Notes: generated by a model not told the origin, from the sequence alone. Shown: positions 21,001 through 29,279, numbered from the stretch's first letter. The stretch is DNA of 64,000 nucleotides from Bacillota bacterium (GCA_023410475.1 JAEYPS010000029.1:41403-105402); one strand, 5' to 3'. Made by a program: numbers and translations.

Positions 21001-21885
21001 CTATTTGACGCCCAGCAGAAGCTTCGCGAGGAACGAGTCACGGCCGAGTATCACTGTCTTATTATCGCCGCCCAGCGAGGACTTAAGAGCGTCGAGCGCC
21101 AGCATATATTCGTAAAACTCGCGTTTGTCGTCTGAGTTGTACGCCTCGGCAAGCATTCTCATATATTCCTGCTCGCCCTCGGCAACTATTTTCGCGGCAT
21201 CGGCTTCGGCGTTTGAGATTATTATGCCGACCTGCTTGTCTACGTCGTTGCGTATAACTGACGCGAGGTATTCGCCGTCCGCCGTGAACTTCTCGGATAT
21301 CTGGTTGCGTTCGGATATCATGCGCTGATACACCGCCTGCTCGTTTGCCTCGGGCAGGTCGAATCTCTTTATCTTTACGTCCACGACGTCTATGCCGTAG
21401 TTGTTGGCGATGGCGTCAACGCTCAAGGAAATACCGGCGTAAATATCGTTTCTTCCTGACGGGTCGTCCATATTGATGATATCGCGCTGCGCCAGAGTGC
21501 CCATTACATTTTTGAGCGAGTTGTACGTCATTGTGTCGAGGCGCTCCTCGGCGACACTTACGCTGCCCAGAGACTGAAAGAACTTAAGCGGCTCGGTTAT
21601 GCGCCACAGCACATAGCTGTCTACAGTCATATTCTGCTTGTCCGCGGTTAAAACCTCTGAAGGCGGGATATCATAGAACATTATGGCTTTAGGGAACGTC
21701 CTTACCGTGTCTACGAACGGCGTCTTGAAGTATATGCCGGGAGTCTCTTTTGTGTCTATTATCTTAGAGAACCTTACCGTGCAAGCGTATTCGTTTTCCT
21801 GAACGACATAGAAGCTCGAAGTGAGCACTATTATCGCGATTAGAACGAATAATATTACAAGCGCTTTTACTATCTTCTTTTTCAT
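21001..21885 (-). CDS. hflC: protease modulator HflC
   Basis: 294 residues from the ATG at 21885, one base after the hflK stop. One N-terminal membrane segment (KALVILFVLIAIIVLTSSFY), then the SPFH/band-7 domain (YVVQENEYACTVRFSKI, GIYFKTPFVDTVRTFPK) and a helical region with EANEQAVYQRMISERNQI and ISNAEADAAKIVAEGE. HflK and HflC form a large cage at the membrane around the FtsH protease. The end (SFLAKLLLGVK) is normal. A terminator follows. Confidence 0.93.
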   Translation of the reverse strand: MKKKIVKALVILFVLIAIIVLTSSFYVVQENEYACTVRFSKIIDTKETPGIYFKTPFVDTVRTFPKAIMFYDIPPSEVLTADKQNMTVDSYVLWRITEPLKFFQSLGSVSVAEERLDTMTYNSLKNVMGTLAQRDIINMDDPSGRNDIYAGISLSVDAIANNYGIDVVDVKIKRFDLPEANEQAVYQRMISERNQISEKFTADGEYLASVIRNDVDKQVGIIISNAEADAAKIVAEGEQEYMRMLAEAYNSDDKREFYEYMLALDALKSSLGGDNKTVILGRDSFLAKLLLGVK

Positions 21886-21886
21886 G

Positions 21887-22855
21887 TTATTGTACCCCCG
21901 TTCCCTGCGCCGAGCCGAAGAAGCTCTCAAGCGGCAGCATCATGTCTACGCCGCCTTCGGACGTGTTTATATATACCTTAACGCCCGGCAGAAGCGCAGT
22001 AATGACCTCGTAGTACATGCGCGAGCGGGTTATCGCCGGGTTGATCGCGTATTCCTTGTACATCGCCTCGAACATCGCTATCTTCTCCACGGCTTCGTTT
22101 ATCCTGCTCTGCTTTAAATACTCGGAGTTTCGCAAAAGCTTGTCCGCCTGGGCCTTTGCCTCGGGAAGCTGAGCATTCTCGTAAGCCTTCGCCTGGTTGA
22201 CTACTGTTTCCGCTCCCTGTTTCGCGGTTTCGACCTGTTTGAACGCGGCAGTGACCTCATCGGTGGGGGGCTCGCTGTCCTGGATCTTTACGTCCGTTAG
22301 CATCAGGCCTATATCATACTTTGTGAGCACGTCGGTAATGAGCTCCTTTACCTGCTGCTGTATGAGCTCCTTGCCGTTCGTCAGCACCGCGTCGACGTTG
22401 GTTGAACCGACTACGTTTCTTACTTGGCTCTGTATAAGGTTCCTGAGAATCTGCTCAGGCTCGTACGACGAGAACAGATATTTTACCGGGTCCGAGATCT
22501 TGTACTCAACAAAAAACTCCACGTTTACGATATTGTAATCGCCAGTTATCATATTACTTTCGCTTCGCACCAGATCATAACCCCCTGGAGCCGATTGGTT
22601 GGTCCGGTAGCCGAGCTCTATCTTCTGAAAAACGTTTACGTCTACCTTATACGCCTCTTGTATGCCGAACGGCAGCTTGAAGTGTATGCCCGCCTCCGTT
22701 ATATCCGTCACCCTGCCAAAAGTGGTAACGACTCCGCGCTGCTTGTCGTCTACCGTGTACCAGCACGTGGCGGCGAAAATAATAACCAGCACGGCAACGA
22801 CGAGAGAAACGACAATTTTCTTTGCCTTTTTCCTGTCGACATTTCGAATATCCAA
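21887..22855 (-). CDS. hflK: protease modulator HflK
   Basis: 322 residues. The start is TTG at 22855: two in-frame TGA stops lie just upstream (TGG TGA TGA TTT TTG) and no other start codon precedes the membrane segment, so TTG is close to certain. Short basic N-terminus, membrane segment (IVVSLVVAVLVIIFAATCWY), band-7 domain (VTDITEAGIHFKLPF, DYNIVNVEFFVEYKI) and coiled region (AAFKQVETAKQGAETVVNQA). Pairs with HflC one base downstream. Confidence 0.93.
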   Translation of the reverse strand: MDIRNVDRKKAKKIVVSLVVAVLVIIFAATCWYTVDDKQRGVVTTFGRVTDITEAGIHFKLPFGIQEAYKVDVNVFQKIELGYRTNQSAPGGYDLVRSESNMITGDYNIVNVEFFVEYKISDPVKYLFSSYEPEQILRNLIQSQVRNVVGSTNVDAVLTNGKELIQQQVKELITDVLTKYDIGLMLTDVKIQDSEPPTDEVTAAFKQVETAKQGAETVVNQAKAYENAQLPEAKAQADKLLRNSEYLKQSRINEAVEKIAMFEAMYKEYAINPAITRSRMYYEVITALLPGVKVYINTSEGGVDMMLPLESFFGSAQGTGVQ

Positions 22856-22989
22856 AAATCATCACCATCCTATGTATAGTGTTTTATATATTATCACAAA
22901 CGGGCACAGATAAAAAGGCTTATTCGCATCCAATGCTTTTTGCGAAAATTCTCTGGACCCGAATTCATAATCGCCTGACGGCAAATTGT

Positions 22990-23334
22990 TTATTCTACAA
23001 TGACTTTTCCTTTCATATAGGGATGGGGTGTGCAAATATAATCAAACGTTCCCGCTTCATCAAACGTCAGTGTGGAAGATTCGCCTTTTCCCAACAGCCC
23101 GGTATCAAAAGAATCACCTGCTGCGTTGTGCCTTGCCGAGTCTTGATTTATCCATGTAATCGTATCGCCCTTCTGTATGGTCATCTCGGCAGGCTGAAAT
23201 TTAAAATCCTTAATAACGACGGTATTCCCGTCCGCCGGTATAGCCGATGCCTGCGATTCGCCGCCATTACCGCATGCTGCGACAGCGGCGATAAGCAGCA
23301 GCAATAAACCGACCAAAATAAGCTTTTTTCTCAT
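22990..23334 (-). CDS. cupredoxin-domain lipoprotein (plastocyanin/azurin-like)
   Basis: 114 residues. Lipoprotein signal with Cys at 21 (AAVAAC), then a single cupredoxin domain. The blue-copper ligands are visible: H69 (ARHNAAG), C101, H104 and M107 in ICTPHPYMKG. The fold markers KFQPAEMTIQKGDTITWINQD and LTFDEAGTFDYIC fit. It should be an extracytoplasmic one-electron carrier or copper binder held by lipid. GGAGGCG precedes the ATG. A 69-residue membrane protein with His residues lies 71 bases upstream on the same strand; the two may form a small redox unit (inferred). Confidence 0.92.
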   Translation of the reverse strand: MRKKLILVGLLLLLIAAVAACGNGGESQASAIPADGNTVVIKDFKFQPAEMTIQKGDTITWINQDSARHNAAGDSFDTGLLGKGESSTLTFDEAGTFDYICTPHPYMKGKVIVE

Positions 23335-23405
23335 AAGTTCGCCTCCTTGTTATATATAGTTACGGTTTGCAGACGCCGGGGCGGCGTACTGCATGGAACG
23401 CGGGA

Positions 23406-23615
23406 CTAGATAAGGGTGAGAAACCCAAAGCTGAGCCCTATCGCTATAAAGCCGTGGATTGCAGCCAGCAGCAGTATCACGTATCCCAAAACGCGGTGCA
23501 CTTTAAAATTAACACGTATTAGCTTTTTTGCTATGGCAATCTGGAAGACGATAGATAAAAACAACGCAATACCCAGCCAGAAATGAAGCGGAAGCCCCAA
23601 TATTACAGGTATCAT
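23406..23615 (-). CDS. small membrane protein with conserved-looking His residues
   Basis: 69 residues, two hydrophobic segments (about 5-28 and 42-66) joined by a basic loop AKKLIRVNFKVHR. H11, H40 and H54 lie at or near membrane boundaries; the spacing HRVLGYVILLLAAIHG recalls haem-binding helices of cytochrome b561 or ferric reductase-like proteins, but the protein is much shorter than those. GGAGGTAG stands before the ATG. Same strand as the cupredoxin gene. I cannot assign a family. Confidence 0.7.
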   Translation of the reverse strand: MIPVILGLPLHFWLGIALFLSIVFQIAIAKKLIRVNFKVHRVLGYVILLLAAIHGFIAIGLSFGFLTLI

Positions 23616-23763
23616 TTTCTACCTCCATATTATGAAATAGAACATGTGAATAAACTAAGTATACATAGATTCTGACTGATTTACAATACGAATGGCTTGC
23701 CTGAAGAATGACGCTTATGACAGTAAGATTAAGTTTGTGACCAAGTTATCTTTGTATTAACAG

Positions 23764-24291
23764 TTATATAAGTTCCTTTATCATTATTATGCAGTGGTAG
23801 TCTTGCCCGAGGCAGTGGGGCATGAAACCGGCGGGCTTAAAGCCGTATTCCACGAAAAAATCGAAATGCTCGCGCCCGAAAGATTCAAGGTCATGAAGCT
23901 CCTGCCAGTATTGGCCCAAGGGGCGGCCATGACATGACATACCCGCCGAGCCTATCATGTAGCGCAGTATTCGGTAGCCCTTGCCGAGCGCATAACATTC
24001 GGCCTGCTCTAAAAGCGGGCGTATCTGATGCTCCATGACGAACTTACCGTCATCATCAAAGCCGAGGCACTCGATGCTAAGGCACGAGTAGCACTCGTAG
24101 TCGGCGCAGAGCAGCCAGCCTTCGGGGCGTGTCTCCTCCTCGCCCATGAACCAGCCGACGTTGTGCGTTGTGTTGCGTATGTCGGACAGCTGCCCCAGAG
24201 CCCCTTTATAATCCCACCAGTCGGGCTTGATCGAAGCCATAAACTCGGCGACGCGGGGGATATTGGATTCTGTGAGAGGATAGATATTCAT
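23764..24291 (-). CDS. GNAT-like acetyltransferase-related protein
   Basis: 175 residues. The start (MNIYPLTESNIPRVAEFMAS) and the end (FFVEYGFKPAGFMPHCLGQD) have the shape of a GNAT domain, but the acetyl-CoA loop (Q/R-x-x-G-x-G/A) is not clear; MIGSAGMSCHGRPLGQYW replaces it. It may be a degenerate or non-acetylating member. GAGGTAATCT precedes the ATG. The next gene upstream ends 23 bases away and is probably co-transcribed. Confidence 0.6.
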   Translation of the reverse strand: MNIYPLTESNIPRVAEFMASIKPDWWDYKGALGQLSDIRNTTHNVGWFMGEEETRPEGWLLCADYECYSCLSIECLGFDDDGKFVMEHQIRPLLEQAECYALGKGYRILRYMIGSAGMSCHGRPLGQYWQELHDLESFGREHFDFFVEYGFKPAGFMPHCLGQDYHCIIMIKELI

Positions 24292-24314
24292 AGATTACCT
24301 CGCAATAAGTATTG

Positions 24315-24815
24315 TTATGCCGGCCTTTTCGATCTGTAAAACTCGAAGAGCAGGCCCATATAATCCGGCAGCTTCGAAAGATCGGGCTGATGGAATTCAA
24401 ACACAAGCCCGTTGCACTTTTCGGAAAGGCGGCCACCCAGCGTGTAGGATTTTCGAAACTTACACACTCCGTTTTTATCATTCTTGCAATGAGTGCAGTC
24501 GCCGTGCGCTCCCGTGAACACGTCTTTGATATGCGCAGGAGCGTTTTCGATATAGGCGCGGTGTTTGTCGATATTGCTGAAAAAAAGCCTAAGAACGATA
24601 ACGTCCGCCCGTATGTATATGCGCGCTATGACTTTCCTGCTTTTTACGCCTGCCTTTGCGTAGATGATCATAAATCTGCCCCAGCAGTAACCGCTGCCGA
24701 TGCTGCCGCCGAAGTCATACCCCAGCGCTTTCATTTTACTATCAAAGGCAATCATGAATTCTTTGTCTGAATCTGATATAAAACCAAACCGGCTTTCCAA
24801 CATGATATTTCTCAT
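24315..24815 (-). CDS. conserved protein of unknown function with Cys cluster
   Basis: 166 residues, soluble. Features: a Gly-rich segment DFGGSIGSGYCWGRFMIIY, a beta-rich middle, a Cys group (GDCTHCKNDKNGVCKF, later SEKCNGL) that could hold a metal, and an end (DLSKLPDYMGLLFEFYRSKR) that I recall from hypothetical proteins of Clostridia. GAGGTGC precedes the ATG. No function can be assigned; it may work with the neighbouring GNAT-like protein. Confidence 0.6.
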   Translation of the reverse strand: MRNIMLESRFGFISDSDKEFMIAFDSKMKALGYDFGGSIGSGYCWGRFMIIYAKAGVKSRKVIARIYIRADVIVLRLFFSNIDKHRAYIENAPAHIKDVFTGAHGDCTHCKNDKNGVCKFRKSYTLGGRLSEKCNGLVFEFHQPDLSKLPDYMGLLFEFYRSKRPA

Positions 24816-24893
24816 TTATAGCACCTCGAATATATTTTAACATAAAGCGCCGAAAAATCTATACGAGATAATGGTTAATGCTGTCTTAAAATA

Positions 24894-24914
24894 AAAAGCC
24901 GTCCTGCGGCTTTT
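24894..24914 (-). terminator. terminator downstream of the tRNA block
   Basis: AAAAGCCG (24894-24901) and CGGCTTTT (24907-24914) with loop TCCTG; on the minus strand a T-rich tail follows. Probably ends read-through from the tRNA genes. Confidence 0.75.
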
Positions 24915-25047
24915 AAATAATATAAAATTATAACTATTAAACGGCGCCCTATAGTCTAATGCTTACTAAGCTGAGAGCATTCGTTATCAGCTCTTTTTCT
25001 ATAGGTACCATCGTCTTTTCGTATCGTTCTATCTTTTATTAAGGCGC

Positions 25048-25112
25048 TGGTTATCGCTTGCTTCAAATCCTCTCAACCTCATTCCAATTAAAAAAACGCC
25101 ATTTAGGGCGGA
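25048..25112. repeat. 65-bp direct repeat, copy 1
   Basis: Matches 25372-25436 at 61 of 65 positions. Contains CTTCAAATCCTCTCAA and a short inverted repeat CGCC...GGCG near its right end. Confidence 0.9.
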
Positions 25113-25222
25113 CATGGGGCCCCCGCAAATCCGTAAGGTTTTGCGGGAAAGGAGGAGCAAGGGAGCGGTCAAAGTTTTTTCGGTCAATGAAAAAACGGAG
25201 CAAAGCGAACTTTGCTCTGACG

Positions 25223-25238
25223 TGGTCGGGGTGACAGG
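25223..25238 (-). repeat. 16-bp copy of the tRNA-Pro 3' end
   Basis: TGGTCGGGGTGACAGG is identical to the last 16 bases (CCA end and acceptor/T-stem) of the tRNA-Pro gene 222 bases away, in the same orientation. May be a partial gene duplicate or an old attachment site. Confidence 0.7.
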
Positions 25239-25371
25239 TATGGTTGTGATATAAACCGACAGCCTGCGCCGTTGCTTCTGCCAAGCAGCAACAGAGTGCC
25301 GAGCCGTCTCGCTAAAAACGCCACAGTGTGGCGTTTTCACCGGGGTCCCCAAAAAGCCGTGCTTTTTGGGG

Positions 25372-25436
25372 TGGTTATCGCTCGCTTCAAATCCTCTCAA
25401 TCTCATTCCAATTAAAAAACCGCCATTTAAGGCGGA
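25372..25436. repeat. 65-bp direct repeat, copy 2
   Basis: Second copy, directly before the tRNA-Pro gene on the map. Four mismatches to copy 1. The hairpin formed by its right end (CCGCC...GGCGG, then TTTTT on the plus strand) may act as a terminator. Confidence 0.9.
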
Positions 25437-25444
25437 TTTTTAAT

Positions 25445-25521
<77 letters not shown>

Positions 25522-25569
25522 ATATGCGCCTTGTCAGTGATATACGCGTAACAAGGCTTAACAAAAAAA

Positions 25570-25645
25570 TGGAGCCAATGAGCGGATTCGAACCGCTGAC
25601 CTGCTGATTACGAATCAGCTGCTCTACCGACTGAGCTACATTGGC
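25570..25645 (-). tRNA. tRNA-Thr (anticodon CGT)
   Basis: 76 bases with encoded CCA. Acceptor GCCAATG/CATTGGC; D-arm GCTC...GAGC; anticodon stem CTGAT/ATCAG with loop TCGTA inside TTCGTAA; T-loop TTCGAATC. Reads Thr ACG codons. It lies 48 bases upstream of tRNA-Pro on the same strand, so both are probably one transcript. Confidence 0.95.
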
Positions 25646-25748
25646 GCAGCGTTCCGGCGCATAAATACAGTCACTGAAACACCGGCAGTATCGAATTATA
25701 TCACAATAATTCTGGACTGCCAATATGTTTTTTCAAAGAAAAACACAA

Positions 25749-27026
25749 TTACGCACCGGCAGTTTTTTCACGTTTTACCGTTTCTGATACAATGTTTTCG
25801 GCGAAGGTTTCTTGCGTGTCAGAGCGTTTTTTACGGTGTGAAATGATAAAATATCCTATCGCGGCTGATACGGCAAAGAACGCGATTCCGGTACCGCCCC
25901 ACAGCGTTCTTATGCCCTCTGTGGAGTACGCTATGAGAGCGCCAAGAGGGGCAGCGAGACCGCCGGCCTGAAACGCGAACGAGGAAAATGACAACAGGCT
26001 AGCGCGCTTGCACGCGGGTATCTCTATATTGAGCATAGTGCTTTCGGCTACGTTAGCTCCGCCAAACAGGAAATAGACAATAAAAAACATTGCGCCGAAC
26101 CCGATGGCGCTGCGCTGCAGGGAAAACACAGCGGCTGCGGCAAACAGCAAAAGCTTTGCCGCAATATACCCGATATAAAGCTGCTGCTGCCTTTTAAAAA
26201 ATATGCGCTTGACAAGAAGGTTGCCCAGAGACGCGAATAAAAAGCACCCGAAACTCAAAAGCCCGAGCGACCAGTCGGCGCCTTCAGGAAGCAGCGCCGT
26301 ATATGCGGGCTGCCAGTACGTCTCGACTGTAAATATGAAAAAGCCTCCGAAAAACATGCCCAGCGTCAGCAGCAGAACGATTCGGCTTTTCTTTACAAAC
26401 CGAACGCTTTCCGATATGTGCTGTTTCAAGGGTATGGACTGCTTCGTTCGAATGCCGGGTTCACGCAGCAACACGGCGCCGGCAAGGATGACCGCGGCGC
26501 AAAAGGCGCATCTCATAATCATATTAAGGTCGTATGAGCCAAGGGATGGGAAAGCGCTTCTCGCGATGCCGGGAAGGAAGCCGCCGAAGAAAGCTCCGGC
26601 CGCTATCCCCGCGGTCTCAATCAGCGCAAGGCGCGACGTTACAACCGGCATGCTGCCTATACCGTGAGTTTTTGTGTAAGCGTCTATAATAAGCGCGTCT
26701 ATGGAGCCCGAAGCGAACGCCTTGCCCGCGCCCCAGAGTATTATGACGGGTATCAGCAGTGCCAATGAATCCGCAAACAGCAGCAAAAGCACTGCCGCAA
26801 GATAAAATATATTTGACAAAAGGAATACGCGCTTTCGCCCGGCAAGGTCTGCGAGCACCCCGCTCGGGACTTCTAGTATAAAAACGGTAAGAGAATAAAA
26901 GCCGAAGACAACGGCGAGATCGGAAAGCGATATTCCCCTCTCGAGCAGCGCGAGGCTCAGCACCGGCACCATAAGCCCCATCGAGAAGCAGCTTGCCAGA
27001 AGCAGCATCCAGTATGACTTTTTCAT
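25749..27026 (-). CDS. MFS transporter (multidrug-efflux-like)
   Basis: 425 residues with about 12 hydrophobic segments. The MFS signature between segments 2 and 3 reads GVLADLAGRKRVFLLSN (loop motif D-x-x-G-R-K/R), and segment 2 has FGFYSLTVFILEVPSG as in drug-efflux members. A large basic loop lies in the middle (RTKQSIPLKQHISESVRFVKK). Likely a proton-coupled exporter; substrate unknown. The ATG overlaps the stop of the regulator gene by four bases (ATGA), so expression is tied to that winged-helix repressor. Confidence 0.9.
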   Translation of the reverse strand: MKKSYWMLLLASCFSMGLMVPVLSLALLERGISLSDLAVVFGFYSLTVFILEVPSGVLADLAGRKRVFLLSNIFYLAAVLLLLFADSLALLIPVIILWGAGKAFASGSIDALIIDAYTKTHGIGSMPVVTSRLALIETAGIAAGAFFGGFLPGIARSAFPSLGSYDLNMIMRCAFCAAVILAGAVLLREPGIRTKQSIPLKQHISESVRFVKKSRIVLLLTLGMFFGGFFIFTVETYWQPAYTALLPEGADWSLGLLSFGCFLFASLGNLLVKRIFFKRQQQLYIGYIAAKLLLFAAAAVFSLQRSAIGFGAMFFIVYFLFGGANVAESTMLNIEIPACKRASLLSFSSFAFQAGGLAAPLGALIAYSTEGIRTLWGGTGIAFFAVSAAIGYFIISHRKKRSDTQETFAENIVSETVKREKTAGA

Positions 27027-27592
27027 TGCGAGAACCGCGAATTATAAAGTATCAGGGCATATTCCCACGGCTCGGCACCTTGCCGATATTGTTTGTGGGC
27101 ATCGATATAGTCGCGTATCAGCTTCAAAAGTTTCTGAGAGTCTTCAGGCGTAAGGTGGACGACGCCGCTTAAAACGTCGCCGTATTCATGCAGCCTGCCT
27201 GGTGGTATGCCGCTGCTTTTAGCGTGCGCTATTCCTTTATTCATGCCTTTTAAAGCGTTGAGAAGTATGTTTTGCGTCACGGCATTACGTTCGCTTTCAA
27301 GTCCGTCGTCAAGCTGAATCCCGATATTGACGGTGACGTCCGCCAGCCGGTAATAGCGCGCGAGTATACCGTTTATTAGCTCGGTGTGGTCCTCCTCGAC
27401 AATCCCAAGGCCAGAGAGCTTAGATATGTGGTGCGAGGCGGATGACGCTGAGATTCCGAGCGCATCCGCGATACGCTTCGCGGTCACAGGCTGACCCTCT
27501 GCGCGCATCACACGCAGCAATTGCTGCCGCCGGGGGCTCATATATACTTTTAGTTCTTCTTTTGTTGACAGCGAAATGATTTTATTCGTCAT
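27023..27592 (-). CDS. ArsR-like winged-helix transcriptional regulator
   Basis: 189 residues. N-terminal winged helix-turn-helix (about 17-75): SPRRQQLLRVMRAEG, AKRIADALGISASSASHHIS, KLSGLGIVEEDHTE. The C-terminal part is helical and probably binds the effector or dimerises. TAGGAGG precedes the ATG at 27592. It is the first gene of an operon with an MFS exporter, the usual layout for a repressor that senses the exported compound. Repeats in its own promoter (27605-27646) are a plausible operator. Confidence 0.85.
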   Translation of the reverse strand: MTNKIISLSTKEELKVYMSPRRQQLLRVMRAEGQPVTAKRIADALGISASSASHHISKLSGLGIVEEDHTELINGILARYYRLADVTVNIGIQLDDGLESERNAVTQNILLNALKGMNKGIAHAKSSGIPPGRLHEYGDVLSGVVHLTPEDSQKLLKLIRDYIDAHKQYRQGAEPWEYALILYNSRFSQ

Positions 27593-27604
27593 GCGCTTGC
27601 CTCC

Positions 27605-27646
27605 TAACGTTACATATATTATAACGTTACATACATTGTAATGTCA
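27605..27646. promoter_or_regulatory. candidate operator repeats of the winged-helix regulator
   Basis: TAACGTTACA occurs at 27605-27614 and 27622-27631, and a related inverted copy TGTAATGTCA at 27637-27646. The repeats cover the -10 and spacer of the promoter, as expected for autorepression. Confidence 0.55.
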
Positions 27647-27647
27647 A
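27618..27647 (-). promoter_or_regulatory. sigma-A promoter of the regulator-MFS operon
   Basis: On the minus strand TTGACA (27647-27642), an 18-base spacer and TATAAT (27623-27618), about 25 bases before the start codon. Confidence 0.8.
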
Positions 27648-27686
27648 TACGTGTTTGAATATTCTAATAACATTTATTCCTTGATT

Positions 27687-27715
27687 TTGACACGCATTTT
27701 TCGCGGGTGTATAAT
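27687..27715 (+). promoter_or_regulatory. consensus sigma-A promoter before ctpA
   Basis: TTGACA at 27687-27692, exactly 17 bases, TATAAT at 27710-27715. Transcription would start near 27722, about 225 bases before the ctpA ATG. Confidence 0.85.
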
Positions 27716-27721
27716 AACCAA

Positions 27722-27942
27722 AAGATTCAGCAGTAAACTTTACTGACAGGCGCATAAGAAGATTGAAATGTGACGAGTCTTTTTAAGGCTTTTTGTTTAT
27801 AAAGTATTTGTATGGCCTGCGCGGGATCTTAACGCCGGAGGTTAAGAGCGAGGATGGACTGCCTGCGCCTCAAGGTTTGCGCGCACAGTGAATATTCTGC
27901 TTAGCGGCACACATATTTATATACGTATGTGTTTTTGGAGGG
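27722..27942 (+). promoter_or_regulatory. long structured leader of ctpA, possible attenuator or small RNA
   Basis: About 220 bases of untranslated RNA between a perfect promoter and the ctpA start. It holds the hairpin TCTTAAC/GTTAAGA (27827-27847, loop GCCGGAG) and near its end ACACATA/TATGTGT (27909-27932) followed by TTTTT and directly by the Shine-Dalgarno GGAGGG. That last element is built like an intrinsic terminator. No riboswitch class that I know fits; 6S RNA, SRP RNA and tmRNA signatures are absent. Confidence 0.5.
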
Positions 27943-27947
27943 ATTTT

Positions 27948-29144
27948 ATGAGAAGAAAGTCAGTAATAATGCTGGCTGCAATAGTTGGGGTAATATCGTC
28001 GCTGATGACGATATTGGTGATGTCTGTGGTGTTCAGGCTCAGGCTGTTTCAGCTCGATCCGGACGTAAGGGCGCTGCCGATATCCGAGTTTACGCGCGTA
28101 GAGGATATAATCGACAACTACTATCTTCATGATTACGACATGGAGGTATTACAGTATGCGGGCTTAAAGGCGATGGTAGGCGCGCTGGGCGACCCTTACA
28201 GCGTATATTACACGCCCGAGGAATTTGCATCGTTCAAGCAGGACGCCTCGGGAGAGTACTACGGGCTCGGCATGGTTATCAGCATGGACGAAGAGAGAGG
28301 GCTCGCAAAGATTGAATATTTCTTTGAGGATTCTGCCGCCGAGAAAGCTGGCGTCAAAGCAGGAGACTATATAATCAGCATAGACGGCGAGGATGTTACA
28401 AACAGGACGCTTCAGGAGATAAGCATAATGTGCCTCGGGGAAAACGGCACCGCCATAAGGCTGGGCGTGCTGCGCGCAAGCGAGACTCTTGAATTTGAGA
28501 TCGTTCGCAGAGCTGTCAACAAGGATATGCTGACATACAGGATGCTTGAAGGTTCCATAGGGTATATGCGTATAATCCAGTTCGGAGGGAACAGCGAGAA
28601 GCTCTTTAAAGAGGCTATGGACTTTTTTAAAGGCAACGGCGCGGCTGGAGTAGTTGTCGACCTTAGGGACAATCCGGGAGGGTATCTTGCAACGGTGGTG
28701 CACATGCTCGACGTGCTTCTTCCCGAAGGAACGGTGGTATATACCGAGGATAAAAAAGGGCTGAGGGAAGTTTGGGAAAGCGACAGCTCCAGCATAAACA
28801 TACCGCTGGCGGTAGTGGTAAACGGCAATACCGCGTCTGCGGCTGAGATATTCGCGGGGGCTGTGCAGGATTTCGGATACGGCGTGGTCGTGGGCACAAA
28901 AACATACGGCAAGGGAGTCGTGCAGGTAGTGGTGCCTATACCGTCTACGGGCGCGGGGCTCAAGATAACGACGTCGCAGTACTATACACCGAGCGGCAGG
29001 ACGATAGACAGAAACGGCATATATCCCGACCATTATGTCAATATTCAGCGCGAGTTTCTGGAAGACCCTCAAAGCTATAAATTTGAGGAAGACGCGCAGA
29101 TAAAAAAGGCTATAGAAGTGCTGGGGCATAACATTAACCAGTAG
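27948..29144 (+). CDS. S41 family C-terminal processing peptidase (CtpA-like)
   Basis: 398 residues from the ATG at 27948 with GGAGGG upstream; a GTG frame from 27888 has no site. N-terminal membrane anchor (about 5-30), then the protease outside the membrane: PDZ domain (about 100-185, YYGLGMVISMD, GDYIISIDGEDV) and S41 core with nucleophile Ser in NTASAAEIFAG (about 297) and Lys in TYGKGVVQ (about 322). DPYSVYYTPEEF is typical of CtpA/B. Such proteases cleave C-terminal tails of membrane or spore-signalling proteins. Not next to ftsEX or minJ-like genes, so target unknown. Confidence 0.92.
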   Translation: MRRKSVIMLAAIVGVISSLMTILVMSVVFRLRLFQLDPDVRALPISEFTRVEDIIDNYYLHDYDMEVLQYAGLKAMVGALGDPYSVYYTPEEFASFKQDASGEYYGLGMVISMDEERGLAKIEYFFEDSAAEKAGVKAGDYIISIDGEDVTNRTLQEISIMCLGENGTAIRLGVLRASETLEFEIVRRAVNKDMLTYRMLEGSIGYMRIIQFGGNSEKLFKEAMDFFKGNGAAGVVVDLRDNPGGYLATVVHMLDVLLPEGTVVYTEDKKGLREVWESDSSSINIPLAVVVNGNTASAAEIFAGAVQDFGYGVVVGTKTYGKGVVQVVVPIPSTGAGLKITTSQYYTPSGRTIDRNGIYPDHYVNIQREFLEDPQSYKFEEDAQIKKAIEVLGHNINQ

Positions 29145-29279
29145 TGCGTTGCTTTTTAGTACGCGCAAGCTCTGTTATGCGCAAAAATGACTGACCCTTA
29201 GGGGTGTGGCTTTTTCACCGCAAATAGGGTATTATTTGTACGAAAGAAAAACGCTGCTGCAGAAGCTGAGGAGTAAGAG

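Larger units (their letters stand above)
24816..25444. other. gene-free intergenic block with repeats and hairpins
   Basis: About 630 bases between the Cys-cluster gene and tRNA-Pro. It contains a hairpin terminator (24894-24914), two 65-base direct repeats (25048 and 25372) and several perfect hairpins: GAGCAAAG/CTTTGCTC near 25198, AAAACGCCAC/GTGGCGTTTT near 25315, and CCCCAAAAAGC/GCTTTTTGGGG near 25347. Reading frames of 73-125 codons on the minus strand run through the repeats and are not proteins. Confidence 0.7.

Noticed and set aside
25029..25406. A 125-codon minus-strand frame (and a 73-codon one inside) through the tRNA-proximal repeats
   Set aside because: It runs through both 65-base direct repeats and several hairpins, has no ribosome binding site, and repeats MRLRGFEASDN because of the DNA repeat. 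Intergenic, not a gene.
24816..25444. CRISPR array
   Set aside because: Only two 65-base repeats with a 259-base interval; no regular short repeats and no cas genes.
27722..27942. 6S, SRP, tmRNA or RNase P RNA in the ctpA leader
   Set aside because: None of the hallmark sequences of these RNAs was found; the similarity of GCCTGCG to a part of 6S RNA is too short to use.
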